Assembly: GCA_965198045.1 (NCBI GenBank)
Contig: CBDAOL010000006.1
Coordinates: 124,001 to 188,000 of the forward strand
Source of the DNA: CBDDEC01 sp965198045
GTDB taxonomy: Bacteria; Chloroflexota; Dehalococcoidia; UBA2979
Direction of reading: 5' to 3'
DNA length: 64,000 bases
Shown here: positions 32,372 through 40,858 of the stretch, in pieces
How the letters are laid out: every line of letters begins with the position of its first letter
How positions within the stretch are numbered: the stretch's first letter is position 1
Notes under the pieces: model-generated
What the model was told of the DNA's origin: nothing
Seen by the model: the letters and a program-made list of their open reading frames with translations, nothing else
Databases searched by the model: none
Program-made: the position numbers and the translations under genes

Positions 32372-33433
32372 CTACCCGCCGATGTAGGACATCTCGACGC
32401 GCGGGAGATCGGCCGTCGCGTCGGAACGGAGCTCCGAGTAGCGGTCCTCGCGGTCGCTCCACACGCCGGCAATGCGCTCGCGGATCGCCTCGTCGCTGGC
32501 GTCGCCGCGAACGATCGCGCGCAGGTCGGTACCGGCCGTGGCGAAGAGGCAGGTGTAGAGCGAGCCTTCGGCGGAGAGCCGGGCGCGTGTGCACGTGCCG
32601 CAGAACGGGCGCGTCACGGAGGTGATGAACCCGACCTCGCCCGCTCCGTCGCGGTAGCGGTAGCGGCGCGCGACCTCGCCCTCGTAGTTCGGCTCGATCG
32701 GCTCGAGCGGGAAGCGCGCGTCGATGGTCGAGACCAGTTCCGTCGAGGGGATGACCTCGTCGAGTTGCCAGCCGTTCGTGGTGCCCACGTCCATGAACTC
32801 GATGAACCGCACGATGTGTTCGGTCCCGCGGAAGTGGTCCGCCAGGTCGAGCAGCGTCGTGTCGTTCACGCCCTTGCGGACGACGGCGTTGACCTTGATC
32901 TGCTCGAACCCGGCCGCAACCGCTGCGTCGATGCCATCGAGGACGAGCGCCACGGGGAAGTTCATGTCGTTCATCTCGCGGAACGTCTCGTCGTCCAGCG
33001 AATCGAGGCTGACGGTGATGCGATCGAGGCCAGCGGCTCGCAGATCCTCGGCCTGCGCCGCCAGCAGGGTCGCGTTCGTCGTCAGCGTGACCTCGATGTC
33101 ATCGATGCCCTTGAGCATCGCCACGAGCTTCGAAAGCTCGGCGCGAAGCAACGGCTCGCCGCCGGTGAGCCGCATCTTGCGCGCGCCGAGGCCAGCGAAG
33201 ATGCGAGCGAGGCGGGTGATCTCCTCGAAGGTCAGGATCTCGTCGCGCGGGAGGAACGCAAAGTCGGGGCCGAAGATTTCCTTCGGCATGCAGTACTGGC
33301 AGCGGAAGTTGCAGCGGTCAGTGACGGAGATGCGGAGGTCGTGCAGCGGGCGGCCGAAGCGGTCACGCGCCGCCGCCACGCCACCCTCGAGGGTGTCCGT
33401 GTCGATATGCGAGCCGCGCTGCTCGTGCGTCAT
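32372..33433 (-). CDS. moaA: GTP 3',8-cyclase MoaA
   Basis: A 353-residue radical SAM enzyme starting molybdopterin synthesis from GTP. The N-terminal cluster CNFRCQYC, the SAM motif RLTGGEPLLR and TLTTNATLL, the C-terminal cluster CGTCTRARLSAEGSLYTC, and the final Gly-Gly (SYIGG) required in MoaA are all visible. ATG 33433 is chosen because it avoids overlap with rdgB and has GGGGA upstream. It stands between rdgB and moaC. Confidence 0.96.
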   Translation of the reverse strand: MTHEQRGSHIDTDTLEGGVAAARDRFGRPLHDLRISVTDRCNFRCQYCMPKEIFGPDFAFLPRDEILTFEEITRLARIFAGLGARKMRLTGGEPLLRAELSKLVAMLKGIDDIEVTLTTNATLLAAQAEDLRAAGLDRITVSLDSLDDETFREMNDMNFPVALVLDGIDAAVAAGFEQIKVNAVVRKGVNDTTLLDLADHFRGTEHIVRFIEFMDVGTTNGWQLDEVIPSTELVSTIDARFPLEPIEPNYEGEVARRYRYRDGAGEVGFITSVTRPFCGTCTRARLSAEGSLYTCLFATAGTDLRAIVRGDASDEAIRERIAGVWSDREDRYSELRSDATADLPRVEMSYIGG

Positions 33434-33461
33434 TGTCCCCGCCTGTTCGCTGGCGCGACCC

Positions 33462-34061
33462 CTAGGTCGCACCGAGCGCATCCATCATCGCACGCAGCGC
33501 CCGCGCGCGATGGCTGTCCGCCTGCTTCTCCTCGCCGAGCTCGGCGAGAGTGCGCCCGTCCGGCAGTTCGAACACGGGGTCGTAGCCAAAGCCGTTGTCG
33601 CCCCGCGGAGCCTCCGTGATGCGCCCTTCGAGGACGCCCTCGCGCGTGATCGTGGCGCCGCCCGGCTGCGCGACGGCGATGATCGAACGGAAGCGCGCCC
33701 CGCGCCGGCCGCGCGGCACGCCGTCGAGGGCGCGCAGCAGCCTGGCGTTGCGCTCGCGATCGTCCGCGATGCCGGGGCCGCCATAGAACGCCGAGTCGAC
33801 GCCGGGCGCGCCGCCGAGCGCATCCACCTCGAGGCCGGAGTCGTCGGCCAGCGACGGCAGGCCGGAGGCGGCGGCGTAGGCGACCGCCTTCGCGACCGCG
33901 TTCTCGAGGTAGCTGCGACCGATCTCGATCACGTCGGGTGGTGCGATCCGGCGGTCGGCGGCCGTGACAGCCGTCCAACCGGCCGAGGCGAGGATCGCCG
34001 AGAGTTCCCGCACTTTTCCGGCGTTGCCGGTGGCGAGCAGCAGCACCCCGCGACGGCTCAC
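33462..34061 (-). CDS. rdgB: dITP/XTP pyrophosphatase (RdgB/HAM1)
   Basis: A 199-residue nucleotide-sanitising enzyme that removes dITP, ITP and XTP. Motifs are LLLATGNAGKVREL, YLENAVAKAVAYAAASGLPSLADDSGLEVDALGG, the PRGDNGFGYDPVFEL loop and SHRARALR at the end. The start overlaps the stop of the FBPA/P-like gene by four bases, so it is translationally coupled. Confidence 0.96.
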   Translation of the reverse strand: MSRRGVLLLATGNAGKVRELSAILASAGWTAVTAADRRIAPPDVIEIGRSYLENAVAKAVAYAAASGLPSLADDSGLEVDALGGAPGVDSAFYGGPGIADDRERNARLLRALDGVPRGRRGARFRSIIAVAQPGGATITREGVLEGRITEAPRGDNGFGYDPVFELPDGRTLAELGEEKQADSHRARALRAMMDALGAT

Positions 34062-35125
34062 GCGAGCGGCGTCCAGCGGTCGACGAGGGCGGCGGCCGCC
34101 GCCGGCGCTTCGATTGGCTCGCTGGGGGCATCGGCGCCGCGCTGTGCCTGCAGCGTCTCGGCAATCACGGCGGCGCGGGCGCGGGCGTCGTCGAACGTGG
34201 TGTCCGCAAAGAGATCGCGCGGATCCTTGATCGTCGCGTCGACCTGGACACCCGCGGCGATCACTGGTGCGGCCGCGAGATCGCGCGCCCGCGGGGCGCC
34301 AATGGCGGTGGGCACCAACGGGCCGAGGCGTCCCGTGGCACCGATTGAGCCGGCCATCAGCGGCGTCGCGAACGGCTCAAGCACGTCGCCGAGCGTCGGG
34401 AACTCGCCCTGGCAGCGCACGATCGCGAGCGACGTGTCGCCAGCGATCGGGGTGCCGAGCATCTGCTCGCTTGATTCAGTGGCCAGCGAGGCGGCGAGCA
34501 CGCCGGTGCCGCCGCTGACGATGCGCTTCAGCACGTAGCGATCGCTTTCGTCCAGGTGCGCCAGCAGCGCATAGGCTTCGCCGGGCGTCTGGAAGACCGC
34601 CTTGCGCCGCTCACGGAGGTCGTGCACCTCGAACACGAAGCCCGCCTGCATCGCCGCCGAGCGCACGAGACCGGAGGTGTTCAGGGGATCGGCGAAAGCG
34701 CGGTAGAGTGCCGCGTTGAGGCTGCCCACGCTGGCGCCGGGCGCCAGCAGCACCACCACCGACTCCGCCTCGCGCGGTTCGAACGTCAGCTCGGCGACTG
34801 CGGGGCCGGCGTCACCCAGCAGCCCGTCGGAAGGCAGGGCATCGGCCAGCAGGTCCCGCGCAGCCAGGTGCAGGCCGCGCTCGCGCGCAGCGTCGCCACC
34901 GGCGCGGAACGCCTCCCAGAGCTGCCGGTGCACGTCTGGAGCGTCCTCGCCCCCACCGTGCCGCGCCATGACGGCGACGACGCCGCTGCTGGCGAACGCG
35001 CGCGTGGCGTCGAGGGTGGTCGCGGCGAGCGCGTCCTCGACGGCGGCCAGCACCTCGGCAGGGACCTCGCCCTCGCCGGCGATCGCGCCGAGGCCGGCTG
35101 TGGCGACGGTGAGGGTGGCAGACAT
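34058..35125 (-). CDS. Degenerate FBP aldolase/phosphatase (FBPA/P) homologue
   Basis: A 355-residue protein that aligns end to end with archaeal-type bifunctional FBPA/P: VHRQLWEAFRAGGDAARERGLHLAARDLLADAL, GPAVAELTFEPREAESVVVLLAP, ALYRAFADPLNTSGLV, FPTLGDVLEPFATP, and LGPLVPTAIGAPRA. Nearly every catalytic position is altered. The N-terminal Asp and His metal ligands (ADIGSLAGHH in the enzyme) read AGLGAIAGEG, the GDD pair reads GVV, GAGQD reads LAARD, and the YVGK segment with the Schiff-base Lys and Tyr reads PIAG. It is therefore probably not an aldolase or phosphatase. It begins one base after the canonical FBPase stop and overlaps rdgB. Confidence 0.75.
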   Translation of the reverse strand: MSATLTVATAGLGAIAGEGEVPAEVLAAVEDALAATTLDATRAFASSGVVAVMARHGGGEDAPDVHRQLWEAFRAGGDAARERGLHLAARDLLADALPSDGLLGDAGPAVAELTFEPREAESVVVLLAPGASVGSLNAALYRAFADPLNTSGLVRSAAMQAGFVFEVHDLRERRKAVFQTPGEAYALLAHLDESDRYVLKRIVSGGTGVLAASLATESSEQMLGTPIAGDTSLAIVRCQGEFPTLGDVLEPFATPLMAGSIGATGRLGPLVPTAIGAPRARDLAAAPVIAAGVQVDATIKDPRDLFADTTFDDARARAAVIAETLQAQRGADAPSEPIEAPAAAAALVDRWTPLA

Positions 35126-35126
35126 C

Positions 35127-36080
35127 TCAGTCGCCCGCGAGGGCGTCCTCGATCTCGGCGATGATCGGCTCCGGGCCGATGAACAGTGGCGTGCGCTCGT
35201 GAACGGACAGGGGCGCGCGATCGAGCAACCGCTCGCTCCCAGAGCTGACGACTGCGTTCGCCTGGGCGCACACGAAGGCGAGCGGCCCCGCCTCGTAGAG
35301 CGCGCGCAGCTTGCCGCCCGGGTTCTTCTCGTCGGCGGGGTAGAGGAAAACGCCGCCGCGTACGAGGTTGCGGTGGAAATCGGACACGAGCGATCCGACG
35401 TAGCGGGCCGAGCGGCCGCGCTTCGCGACCGCGAGGGCGGCCAGCACGCCGGGCGACCAGCGGCCGACATAGCCCTCGTTGGCGCTGTAGTACTCGGGGT
35501 CGGCGGGCATCGTCAGGCCGCTTGCCGTCTGGCGGTAACCGCCACTTGTGGGGTCGAGGGTGTAGCTCGTCACCGCACCGGGCGTCGCGAGCAGGAGCAA
35601 CACGCTGGGGCCGTAGAGCACGTAGCCGGCCGCGACCATCTCCGACGCCGGACGTAGGAAGGCGTTGACCCCCTGGGCGTCGTCGGTGGCCGGGTAGATC
35701 CCGAAGATCGTCCCGATCGTGATGTCGACGTTGGCGTTCGATGAACCGTCGATCGGGTCGAGCACGGTGAGGTAGCGGTCGTCCGAAGCTTCCCCGCCGT
35801 AGAACTCGGGCTCCTCAAGCTCCTCGCACGCCATGCCGGCGACGCTCCCGGCCGCCGCGAACTCGGCTGAAAAGCGCTCGGTCGCGAGCACGTCGAGGGC
35901 GATCTGCACCTCGCCGTGGACGTTCTGGCCGCCGCCCGCCTCGCGCTGGTCGAGCAGGGCGCCCGTGCGAACGAGCGCAGCGATCTGCGTCGAGGCGCGT
36001 GCCAGCGCGGCAAGCGTGCTCGCGAGGCCGGGCGAATCGATACCGTCGACCGGGCCGTTAAAGCCCTCGACCTGGGTCAC
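35127..36080 (-). CDS. fbp: Fructose-1,6-bisphosphatase class I
   Basis: A 317-residue class I FBPase for gluconeogenesis or the pentose cycle. The metal-binding motif LDPIDGSSNANVDITIGTIFGIY, an upstream Glu-Glu pair (CEELEEPEF), the substrate loop YVGSLVSDFHRNLVRGGVFLYP and KNPGGKLRALYEAGPLAF are all intact. GTG 36080 gives a family-length N-terminus; GGAG lies upstream. It is the first gene of a five-gene operon and is followed after one base by the FBPA/P-like gene. Confidence 0.94.
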   Translation of the reverse strand: MTQVEGFNGPVDGIDSPGLASTLAALARASTQIAALVRTGALLDQREAGGGQNVHGEVQIALDVLATERFSAEFAAAGSVAGMACEELEEPEFYGGEASDDRYLTVLDPIDGSSNANVDITIGTIFGIYPATDDAQGVNAFLRPASEMVAAGYVLYGPSVLLLLATPGAVTSYTLDPTSGGYRQTASGLTMPADPEYYSANEGYVGRWSPGVLAALAVAKRGRSARYVGSLVSDFHRNLVRGGVFLYPADEKNPGGKLRALYEAGPLAFVCAQANAVVSSGSERLLDRAPLSVHERTPLFIGPEPIIAEIEDALAGD

Positions 36081-36198
36081 GCAGATCCGCTCCGTCCTGG
36101 CGCGAGCCGTTCGGTACGTGCGCGCAGCCGGGTCCCGGTTGCAGGTGACCCGGCGAGCCCTCGGTGCCAGCAGCGGTGTGCCGGCCACGCCTGGCCCC

Positions 36199-36228
36199 AT
36201 GCTATCGATCGGCAGAGCGACGGGTCAA
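36199..36228 (-). promoter_or_regulatory. Promoter of the fbp operon
   Basis: On the minus strand TTGACC (36223-36228) is followed after 18 bases by TAGCAT (36199-36204), about 120 bases before the fbp start and just downstream of the DUF1122 stop. A clear -35 in this GC-rich setting. Confidence 0.5.
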
Positions 36229-36247
36229 TCGAGGTGTGTACGCGCGG

Positions 36248-36973
36248 TCAGAGCACGTTCGCGCGGAGCCCCGCGGCGATGCGAATGCGCTGCGTCAGCG
36301 AGGCCGCGACCTCCTGAGCCAGCGCACGCGTGGCCGCCTGGACATCCCACTCGAGGTCGCCTGACTCGGCCAGGAAGCGCCGCAGCAGCGGCAACATCTC
36401 CCGCGCGCGGTCCTCGGCGTGGGCGCCATGCAGCGCGCGGGTGCCCTGCAGCCGGCGCGGGCCAGCGCGCCCGCCCAGGGCGTCGCCCCAGTCGCGCACG
36501 ACGACGCCACAGCCGGCCTCGAACAGCGCGGCGCCCAGGGGCGTCGCGACCGCCGGAACCCCCGCACCTAGCCCGCGCGCTGTCATCCGTCGGCCCGGCG
36601 AGTCGTACTCGAGGAGCAAGTGGCCGCCCGGTGGAACCAGGCTGCCAAGCTGCTGGATGATTCGACGGTCGATCTCGGGGGGAACCTCGATCCCCGTGCC
36701 GGCGGTCATCTGCAGCTGGTGTTCGTATCGCGTCACCTCGACCCAGTCGAGTGCGTCGCCGCCGACCGGGTGCTGCCCGTAGAGCAGCGGGACCAGCGAG
36801 CGTCCGTGCTCGGCGGCATCGAGCCAGAGGCGGAAGCGACGGTGCCCTGCCGGCGTGCGCTCGCCGACCTCCACGTGGATCGAGACTTCCTCGCCCACAG
36901 CGGCGCCATCGATGGGCGCCATGGGCTGCCCCTCGACCTCGTGCGCCAGCGTCCAGACGTGCTCGTCTGCCAC
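36248..36973 (-). CDS. DUF1122 family protein
   Basis: About 241 residues. The pattern PGGHLLLEYDSPGRRMTARGLGAGVPAVATPLGAALFEAGCGVVVRDWGDALGGRAGPRRLQG is characteristic of DUF1122, a family I associate mainly with Archaea and some deep bacteria. It has an acyltransferase-like strand-helix layout, but no function is known. GTG 36973 (VADEHVWTLAHEVEG) is the likely start; a longer version to 37048 would overlap folC's 5' end. It is divergent from folC and 168 bases upstream of fbp. Confidence 0.72.
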   Translation of the reverse strand: MADEHVWTLAHEVEGQPMAPIDGAAVGEEVSIHVEVGERTPAGHRRFRLWLDAAEHGRSLVPLLYGQHPVGGDALDWVEVTRYEHQLQMTAGTGIEVPPEIDRRIIQQLGSLVPPGGHLLLEYDSPGRRMTARGLGAGVPAVATPLGAALFEAGCGVVVRDWGDALGGRAGPRRLQGTRALHGAHAEDRAREMLPLLRRFLAESGDLEWDVQAATRALAQEVAASLTQRIRIAAGLRANVL

Positions 36974-37028
36974 GGTCCAACCCCTCGGCCTCGACGCTAC
37001 CACGCGGACCGCCGCGCGCGCCGCTAGC

Positions 37029-38393
37029 ATGGCGGCCGTGACTGCCACCCCTGAGCCCGACCTCCGCCGCTACGTGGCCGCCGTACAGGCGCTCCTCGAG
37101 CGTGGCGGCTACGAGCGCACAGGCCGCGCGGAGGAGGCGAAGCGCTGGGGCCTCGACCACATCCGCTCCTACCTCGATGCCGCCGGATCGCCCGAGGTGC
37201 GCGCCACGGTTCACATCGCGGGCACGAAGGGCAAGGGCTCGACAGCCACGATGGTCGAGTCAATCCTGCGCCATGCCGGCGCGCACACGCTGCTCGAGAC
37301 CTCACCCGACCTGCACCGCGCCCGCGAGCGGATCGCCATCGATGGCGATCCCATCGGCGAGGCGGCGTTCGCGGCCCTCGCCGAGCGATTGCTGGCGGAC
37401 GAGGGAAGCGATGGCTGGTCCTACTTCGAGCTCTTGACCGTGATGGGTTGGCTCGCCGCCGCCGAGGCGGGCTGCGATTGGCAGGTGCTCGAGGTCGGCC
37501 TCGGTGGCAGGCTCGACACGACCAACGCGGTGCGCGCGAAGGCCGTCGCCGTCGTCACGCCCATCGACCTCGAGCACACCGCGATCCTCGGCGAGACGAT
37601 CGCCGAGATCGCGGGCGAGAAGGCGGCGATCGTCGAGGGTGCGACGCATGCGGTCGCCGCGCCGATGCGCGCTTCGGCGCTCGATGTCGTGCGCGCGGCC
37701 GCCGAGGCAGCCGGGGTTGCGCTGCACGAGGTGGCGGAGGAGACGGCGCTGCGCGCCCGCCCCAGGGCCCTCGAGGGCCAGTCTCTCGACCTGCAGACAC
37801 CGCTTCGGACCTACCGGCAACTGAAGCTGCCACTGATCGGGCCCCACCAGGCCGAGAACGCCGCGGCGGCCGTCCTCGCGGCAGAGCTGGCATGGCAGAC
37901 GCAGGGCGCAGAGCTGCCGGAAGCGGCGGTCCGCGAAGGCCTCGAACGGGTGAGGCTGCACGGACGGCTCGAGGTCGTGCGGCAGCAGCCGCTCGTGATC
38001 GTCGACGGCGCACACACGCCGCTGGCGGTGCGACGCATCCGCGAGGCGATGGCGCAGCTCGCCTTGCCGCGTCACCGCATCACCGTCCTCGGCGTGCTCG
38101 ACGGCAAGAACCTCGAGGGCCTCGCCGAGTCACTCGTCGAGGAGGGTGCCGAGGTGATCGTGGCCGCGCCGAGGAACCAGCGAGCGGCTGAGGCGCGAGA
38201 CGTCGCGAGGGCGCTACGAGAGCGTGGCGCGCTAGCGCAGCTCGCGGCAGACATCCCGACGGCAGTCGAACGAGCGATCGAGCACGTCGGTGAGCGGGGG
38301 CTGGTCCTCGTCACTGGCTCTCTCACCACCGTCGCTGAGGCGCGGGCAGCGCTGCTGGGTGTGACCGACGACACTCAGCTCGGCGCGCGCTGA
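37029..38393 (+). CDS. folC: Folylpolyglutamate/dihydrofolate synthase
   Basis: A 454-residue Mur-ligase-family enzyme adding Glu to folates. Visible are the P-loop HIAGTKGKGSTATMVESIL, LLETSPDLHRARERI, LEVGLGGRLDTTNAV, VTPIDLEHTAILGETIAEIAGEKAAIV, and the C-terminal DGAHTPLAVRRIREAM. GTG 37038 is an alternative start three codons in. It is followed 85 bases later by fabF and is divergent from the DUF1122 gene with almost no spacer, so its promoter must lie within that gene. Confidence 0.93.
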   Translation: MAAVTATPEPDLRRYVAAVQALLERGGYERTGRAEEAKRWGLDHIRSYLDAAGSPEVRATVHIAGTKGKGSTATMVESILRHAGAHTLLETSPDLHRARERIAIDGDPIGEAAFAALAERLLADEGSDGWSYFELLTVMGWLAAAEAGCDWQVLEVGLGGRLDTTNAVRAKAVAVVTPIDLEHTAILGETIAEIAGEKAAIVEGATHAVAAPMRASALDVVRAAAEAAGVALHEVAEETALRARPRALEGQSLDLQTPLRTYRQLKLPLIGPHQAENAAAAVLAAELAWQTQGAELPEAAVREGLERVRLHGRLEVVRQQPLVIVDGAHTPLAVRRIREAMAQLALPRHRITVLGVLDGKNLEGLAESLVEEGAEVIVAAPRNQRAAEARDVARALRERGALAQLAADIPTAVERAIEHVGERGLVLVTGSLTTVAEARAALLGVTDDTQLGAR

Positions 38394-38478
38394 CGGCGAT
38401 TCGTCGCCCGCAGGCGCTAAGATTGACCGGGAACGACCCAGCACGCGCCAGCGCTCTAGCGGGGGAAGGGGCGGACGG

Positions 38479-39735
38479 ATGGCGGCGGGCCAACGTCGAC
38501 GTGTCGTGATCACTGGCCAGGGCGTGATCACGCCCATGGGGAGCTCGGTCGAGGAGTTCTGGGCCAACGCCGTCGCCGGCAAGTCGGGCATCGGCCCGCT
38601 TACCGAGATCGACCCCACTGGCTACCCCTGTCGCATCGCGGGCCAGGTCGAGGGCTTCGAGCCCATGGATTACATGGACCGCAAGGTCAGCCGCCGCATG
38701 GCGCGCTTCTCGCAGTTCGCCGTTGCCTGCGCCCGCCAGGCCATCGACGACGCCGAGCTCGACTCCGAGTCCGTCGACCGCGAACGCTTCGGCGTGCTGA
38801 TCGGCAATGGCGGCGGCGGTCTGCCGCTGACCGAGAACGCCATCCACGTAATGGACCGTCGAGGCGGCATGAAGGTCGACCCGCTCTTCCTCGCGAAGAT
38901 GCTGCCAAACATGGCGGCCGCCAACGTCACCATCCAGCTCGGCGCACTCGGTTACACGAACACCGTCTCGACCGCCTGCGCCGCCGGCACCCAGGCGATC
39001 GGCGACGCGGTGGAGGTGATTCGCCGCGGCGCGGCCGACGTGATGCTCGCCGGTGGCACCGAGGCCGGCATCTCCGAGATCGGGCTGGCCGGCTTCTCCT
39101 CGATGCGGGCGCTCGCTTCGAGTCACAATGACGAGCCGTCGAAGGCATCTCGCCCGTTCGACCGCGATCGCGACGGCTTCGCGCCGTCCGAGGGCGCCGG
39201 GCTGCTGCTCATCGAGGAGCTCGAGCACGCGCTCGCGCGGGGTGCGCGGCCGCACGCGGAGGTGCTCGGCTACGGAGTCTCGGCGGACGCCGCCTACCTG
39301 GTCGCGCCGTCCGACGACGGCGTCGGCGCGGCGCGCGCCATGGCCACGGCCCTCGACGATGCAGATGTGACGCCCGAGGAGATCGACTACATCTCAGCAC
39401 ACGCGACGGCGACCGAGGTGGGTGACGTGGCTGAGACGCAGGCGATCAAGACGGTCTTCGGCGAGCGCGCCTACCACACGCCGATCTCAGCGATGAAGTC
39501 GCAGATCGGCCACCTCCTGGGCGGTTCCGGCGGTGTCGAGACGGTGGCGGCCGTACAGACCATCCGCACCGGTGAGATCGCGCCGACCGCGAACCTGGAG
39601 CACCCGGGCGAGGGCTGCGACCTCGACTACGTCCCGATCGAGTCGCGTCGAGCCGATGTGCGGACGGTGCTCAAGAACTCGTTCGGCTTCGGCGGTCAGA
39701 ACGCCGTGCTCGTGCTGCGTGCGTTCGAGGGCTAG
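38479..39735 (+). CDS. fabF: 3-oxoacyl-ACP synthase II
   Basis: A 418-residue condensing enzyme of fatty-acid elongation. The catalytic triad is visible: Cys in VSTACAAGTQAIGDA, His in SAHATATEVGD, and His in KSQIGHLLGGSGGVE; the N-terminus is RRVVITGQGVITPMGSSVEEFW and the end NSFGFGGQNAVLVLR. GGGGAAGGGG precedes the ATG. No other fab genes flank it. A terminator follows. Confidence 0.94.
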   Translation: MAAGQRRRVVITGQGVITPMGSSVEEFWANAVAGKSGIGPLTEIDPTGYPCRIAGQVEGFEPMDYMDRKVSRRMARFSQFAVACARQAIDDAELDSESVDRERFGVLIGNGGGGLPLTENAIHVMDRRGGMKVDPLFLAKMLPNMAAANVTIQLGALGYTNTVSTACAAGTQAIGDAVEVIRRGAADVMLAGGTEAGISEIGLAGFSSMRALASSHNDEPSKASRPFDRDRDGFAPSEGAGLLLIEELEHALARGARPHAEVLGYGVSADAAYLVAPSDDGVGAARAMATALDDADVTPEEIDYISAHATATEVGDVAETQAIKTVFGERAYHTPISAMKSQIGHLLGGSGGVETVAAVQTIRTGEIAPTANLEHPGEGCDLDYVPIESRRADVRTVLKNSFGFGGQNAVLVLRAFEG

Positions 39736-39784
39736 CCGGAGTGCGGTGAACCTCGTCTCCTCACACTAGAGACCGAGCATTGAG

Positions 39785-39808
39785 AAGGCCCGGCGTCTGC
39801 CGGGCCTT
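39785..39808. terminator. Hairpin terminator between fabF and the SWIM gene
   Basis: AAGGCCCGGC (39785-39794), loop GTCT, GCCGGGCCTT (39799-39808): a perfect ten-base stem between two convergent genes. The TT at the stem end and the facing AA allow use in either direction. Confidence 0.75.
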
Positions 39809-39851
39809 CGTCGTGGGTCACGCCGCCAGCGCGCTGGCGACTGCGGGTCGG

Positions 39852-40094
39852 TCAGGCGCTCGCGCCGACCGGCACCATGCCATCGAGCATCACCTCGAGT
39901 GCCATCGTATGAGCGCACTCCTGGTGGTGATCAAAGAAGTCGCAGTTGCAGCGCCAGCCATCGTCGTCGAGTCGGACCTCGTGGTCGCTGTTGTTGCCGC
40001 GCACCGTCACGCTGAGCGTGCTAAAGCGGAAGCGGTCGTGCTCCTCTGCGTAGCGGTGCGCCTTCTCGATCTTGCCGATCATGCCCGAGTTCAT
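39852..40094 (-). CDS. Small SWIM zinc-finger protein
   Basis: An 80-residue protein whose C-terminal half is a complete SWIM finger, CNCDFFDHHQECAHTMALEVML (Cys-x-Cys, then Cys-x-His), preceded by strands SVTVRGNNSDHEVRLDDDGWRC. SWIM domains bind DNA or protein partners, often with helicases or recombination proteins, but here the finger is free-standing. AGGAGGGG precedes the ATG. The gene has a 150-base leader with a promoter, a short frame and a hairpin. Confidence 0.75.
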   Translation of the reverse strand: MNSGMIGKIEKAHRYAEEHDRFRFSTLSVTVRGNNSDHEVRLDDDGWRCNCDFFDHHQECAHTMALEVMLDGMVPVGASA

Positions 40095-40154
40095 TTCCCC
40101 TCCTGGCTCTTCTGCGACCTCCGCCGGCGGTGGCGGAACGTCACAGAAATAACA

Positions 40155-40271
40155 AACGCCACGGCATGCCGCGGCGCGTTCTCAGGATTGCCCGATGAGG
40201 TCAATCATGCTGGAAACTCCAGTCCTGTATCCCTCCTCCGCACCATAGGGATCGGCGTCGAGGATCGTCAA
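40155..40271 (-). promoter_or_regulatory. Promoter and attenuator-like leader of the SWIM gene
   Basis: On the minus strand: TTGACG (40266-40271), 18 bases, TATGGT (40242-40247); then an eight-codon frame ATG to TGA (40208-40182, MIDLIGQS) with GGAG upstream; then an imperfect hairpin at 40155-40180 followed by a T-rich run (TTTGTTATTTCTG, 40142-40156). The coding start is 48 bases further on. This layout resembles a transcription attenuator, but the peptide has no run of one regulatory codon. Confidence 0.4.
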
Positions 40272-40278
40272 ACCCGGT

Positions 40279-40854
40279 CTAAGGCGACCGCCCGGGGTAG
40301 CGAGCCAGCACCTCGTACCGCGCGTTCCGCCCGAGGTGCGATCGCACCAGCGCGACCTCGCGCGCCGCGAACGGGACGCTCGGGGGCGTCTCGGTCGCGG
40401 CGACCGCGTCGCTGATCGCGCGTCGCTGGCTCGGCCTGGCCTGCCGCGCGACGCGAGCGAGGGTCACGTGCGGACGCAGCGGCCGCTCGTCGCCCTCGAG
40501 GCCCGCGGCCACGACCGCGCGCTCAACCGCGGCGCGGAGCGCAGCGAGGCGATCGAGGTCGCCCGCCAGGCCGAGCCACAGCACCGTTGGCCGGCTGCGG
40601 CTGCCGAACTGGCCCAGGCCCGCCAACTCGAGTGGCACCTCGACGGTCGCCACCTCCTGCGCGAGCTGGCCGCGCAGGTCTGGTACCACCGCCTCGTCGA
40701 CGTCACCGAGAAACCGCAGGGTGAGGTGGAGACGCTCGGTCGCGGTGAAGCGCAGCCCGGTGCCGTCGCCCAGCGCGGCAGCGAGCTGTTCGCGGATCCG
40801 CCGCGCCTCCTCGCGCCAGGCGTCTGGCAGCTCGATCGCGACGAACAGGCGCAC
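40279..40854 (-). CDS. thpR: RNA 2',3'-cyclic phosphodiesterase (ThpR/LigT)
   Basis: A 191-residue 2H phosphoesterase with the two catalytic motifs HLTLRFLG (near 46) and HVTLARV (near 128), and the family start VRLFVAIELPDAW. It opens 2',3'-cyclic phosphates on RNA. GTG 40854 gives the standard N-terminus and lies four bases after the amidohydrolase stop, so the two are co-transcribed. Confidence 0.92.
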   Translation of the reverse strand: MRLFVAIELPDAWREEARRIREQLAAALGDGTGLRFTATERLHLTLRFLGDVDEAVVPDLRGQLAQEVATVEVPLELAGLGQFGSRSRPTVLWLGLAGDLDRLAALRAAVERAVVAAGLEGDERPLRPHVTLARVARQARPSQRRAISDAVAATETPPSVPFAAREVALVRSHLGRNARYEVLARYPGRSP

Positions 40855-40858
40855 GGCG

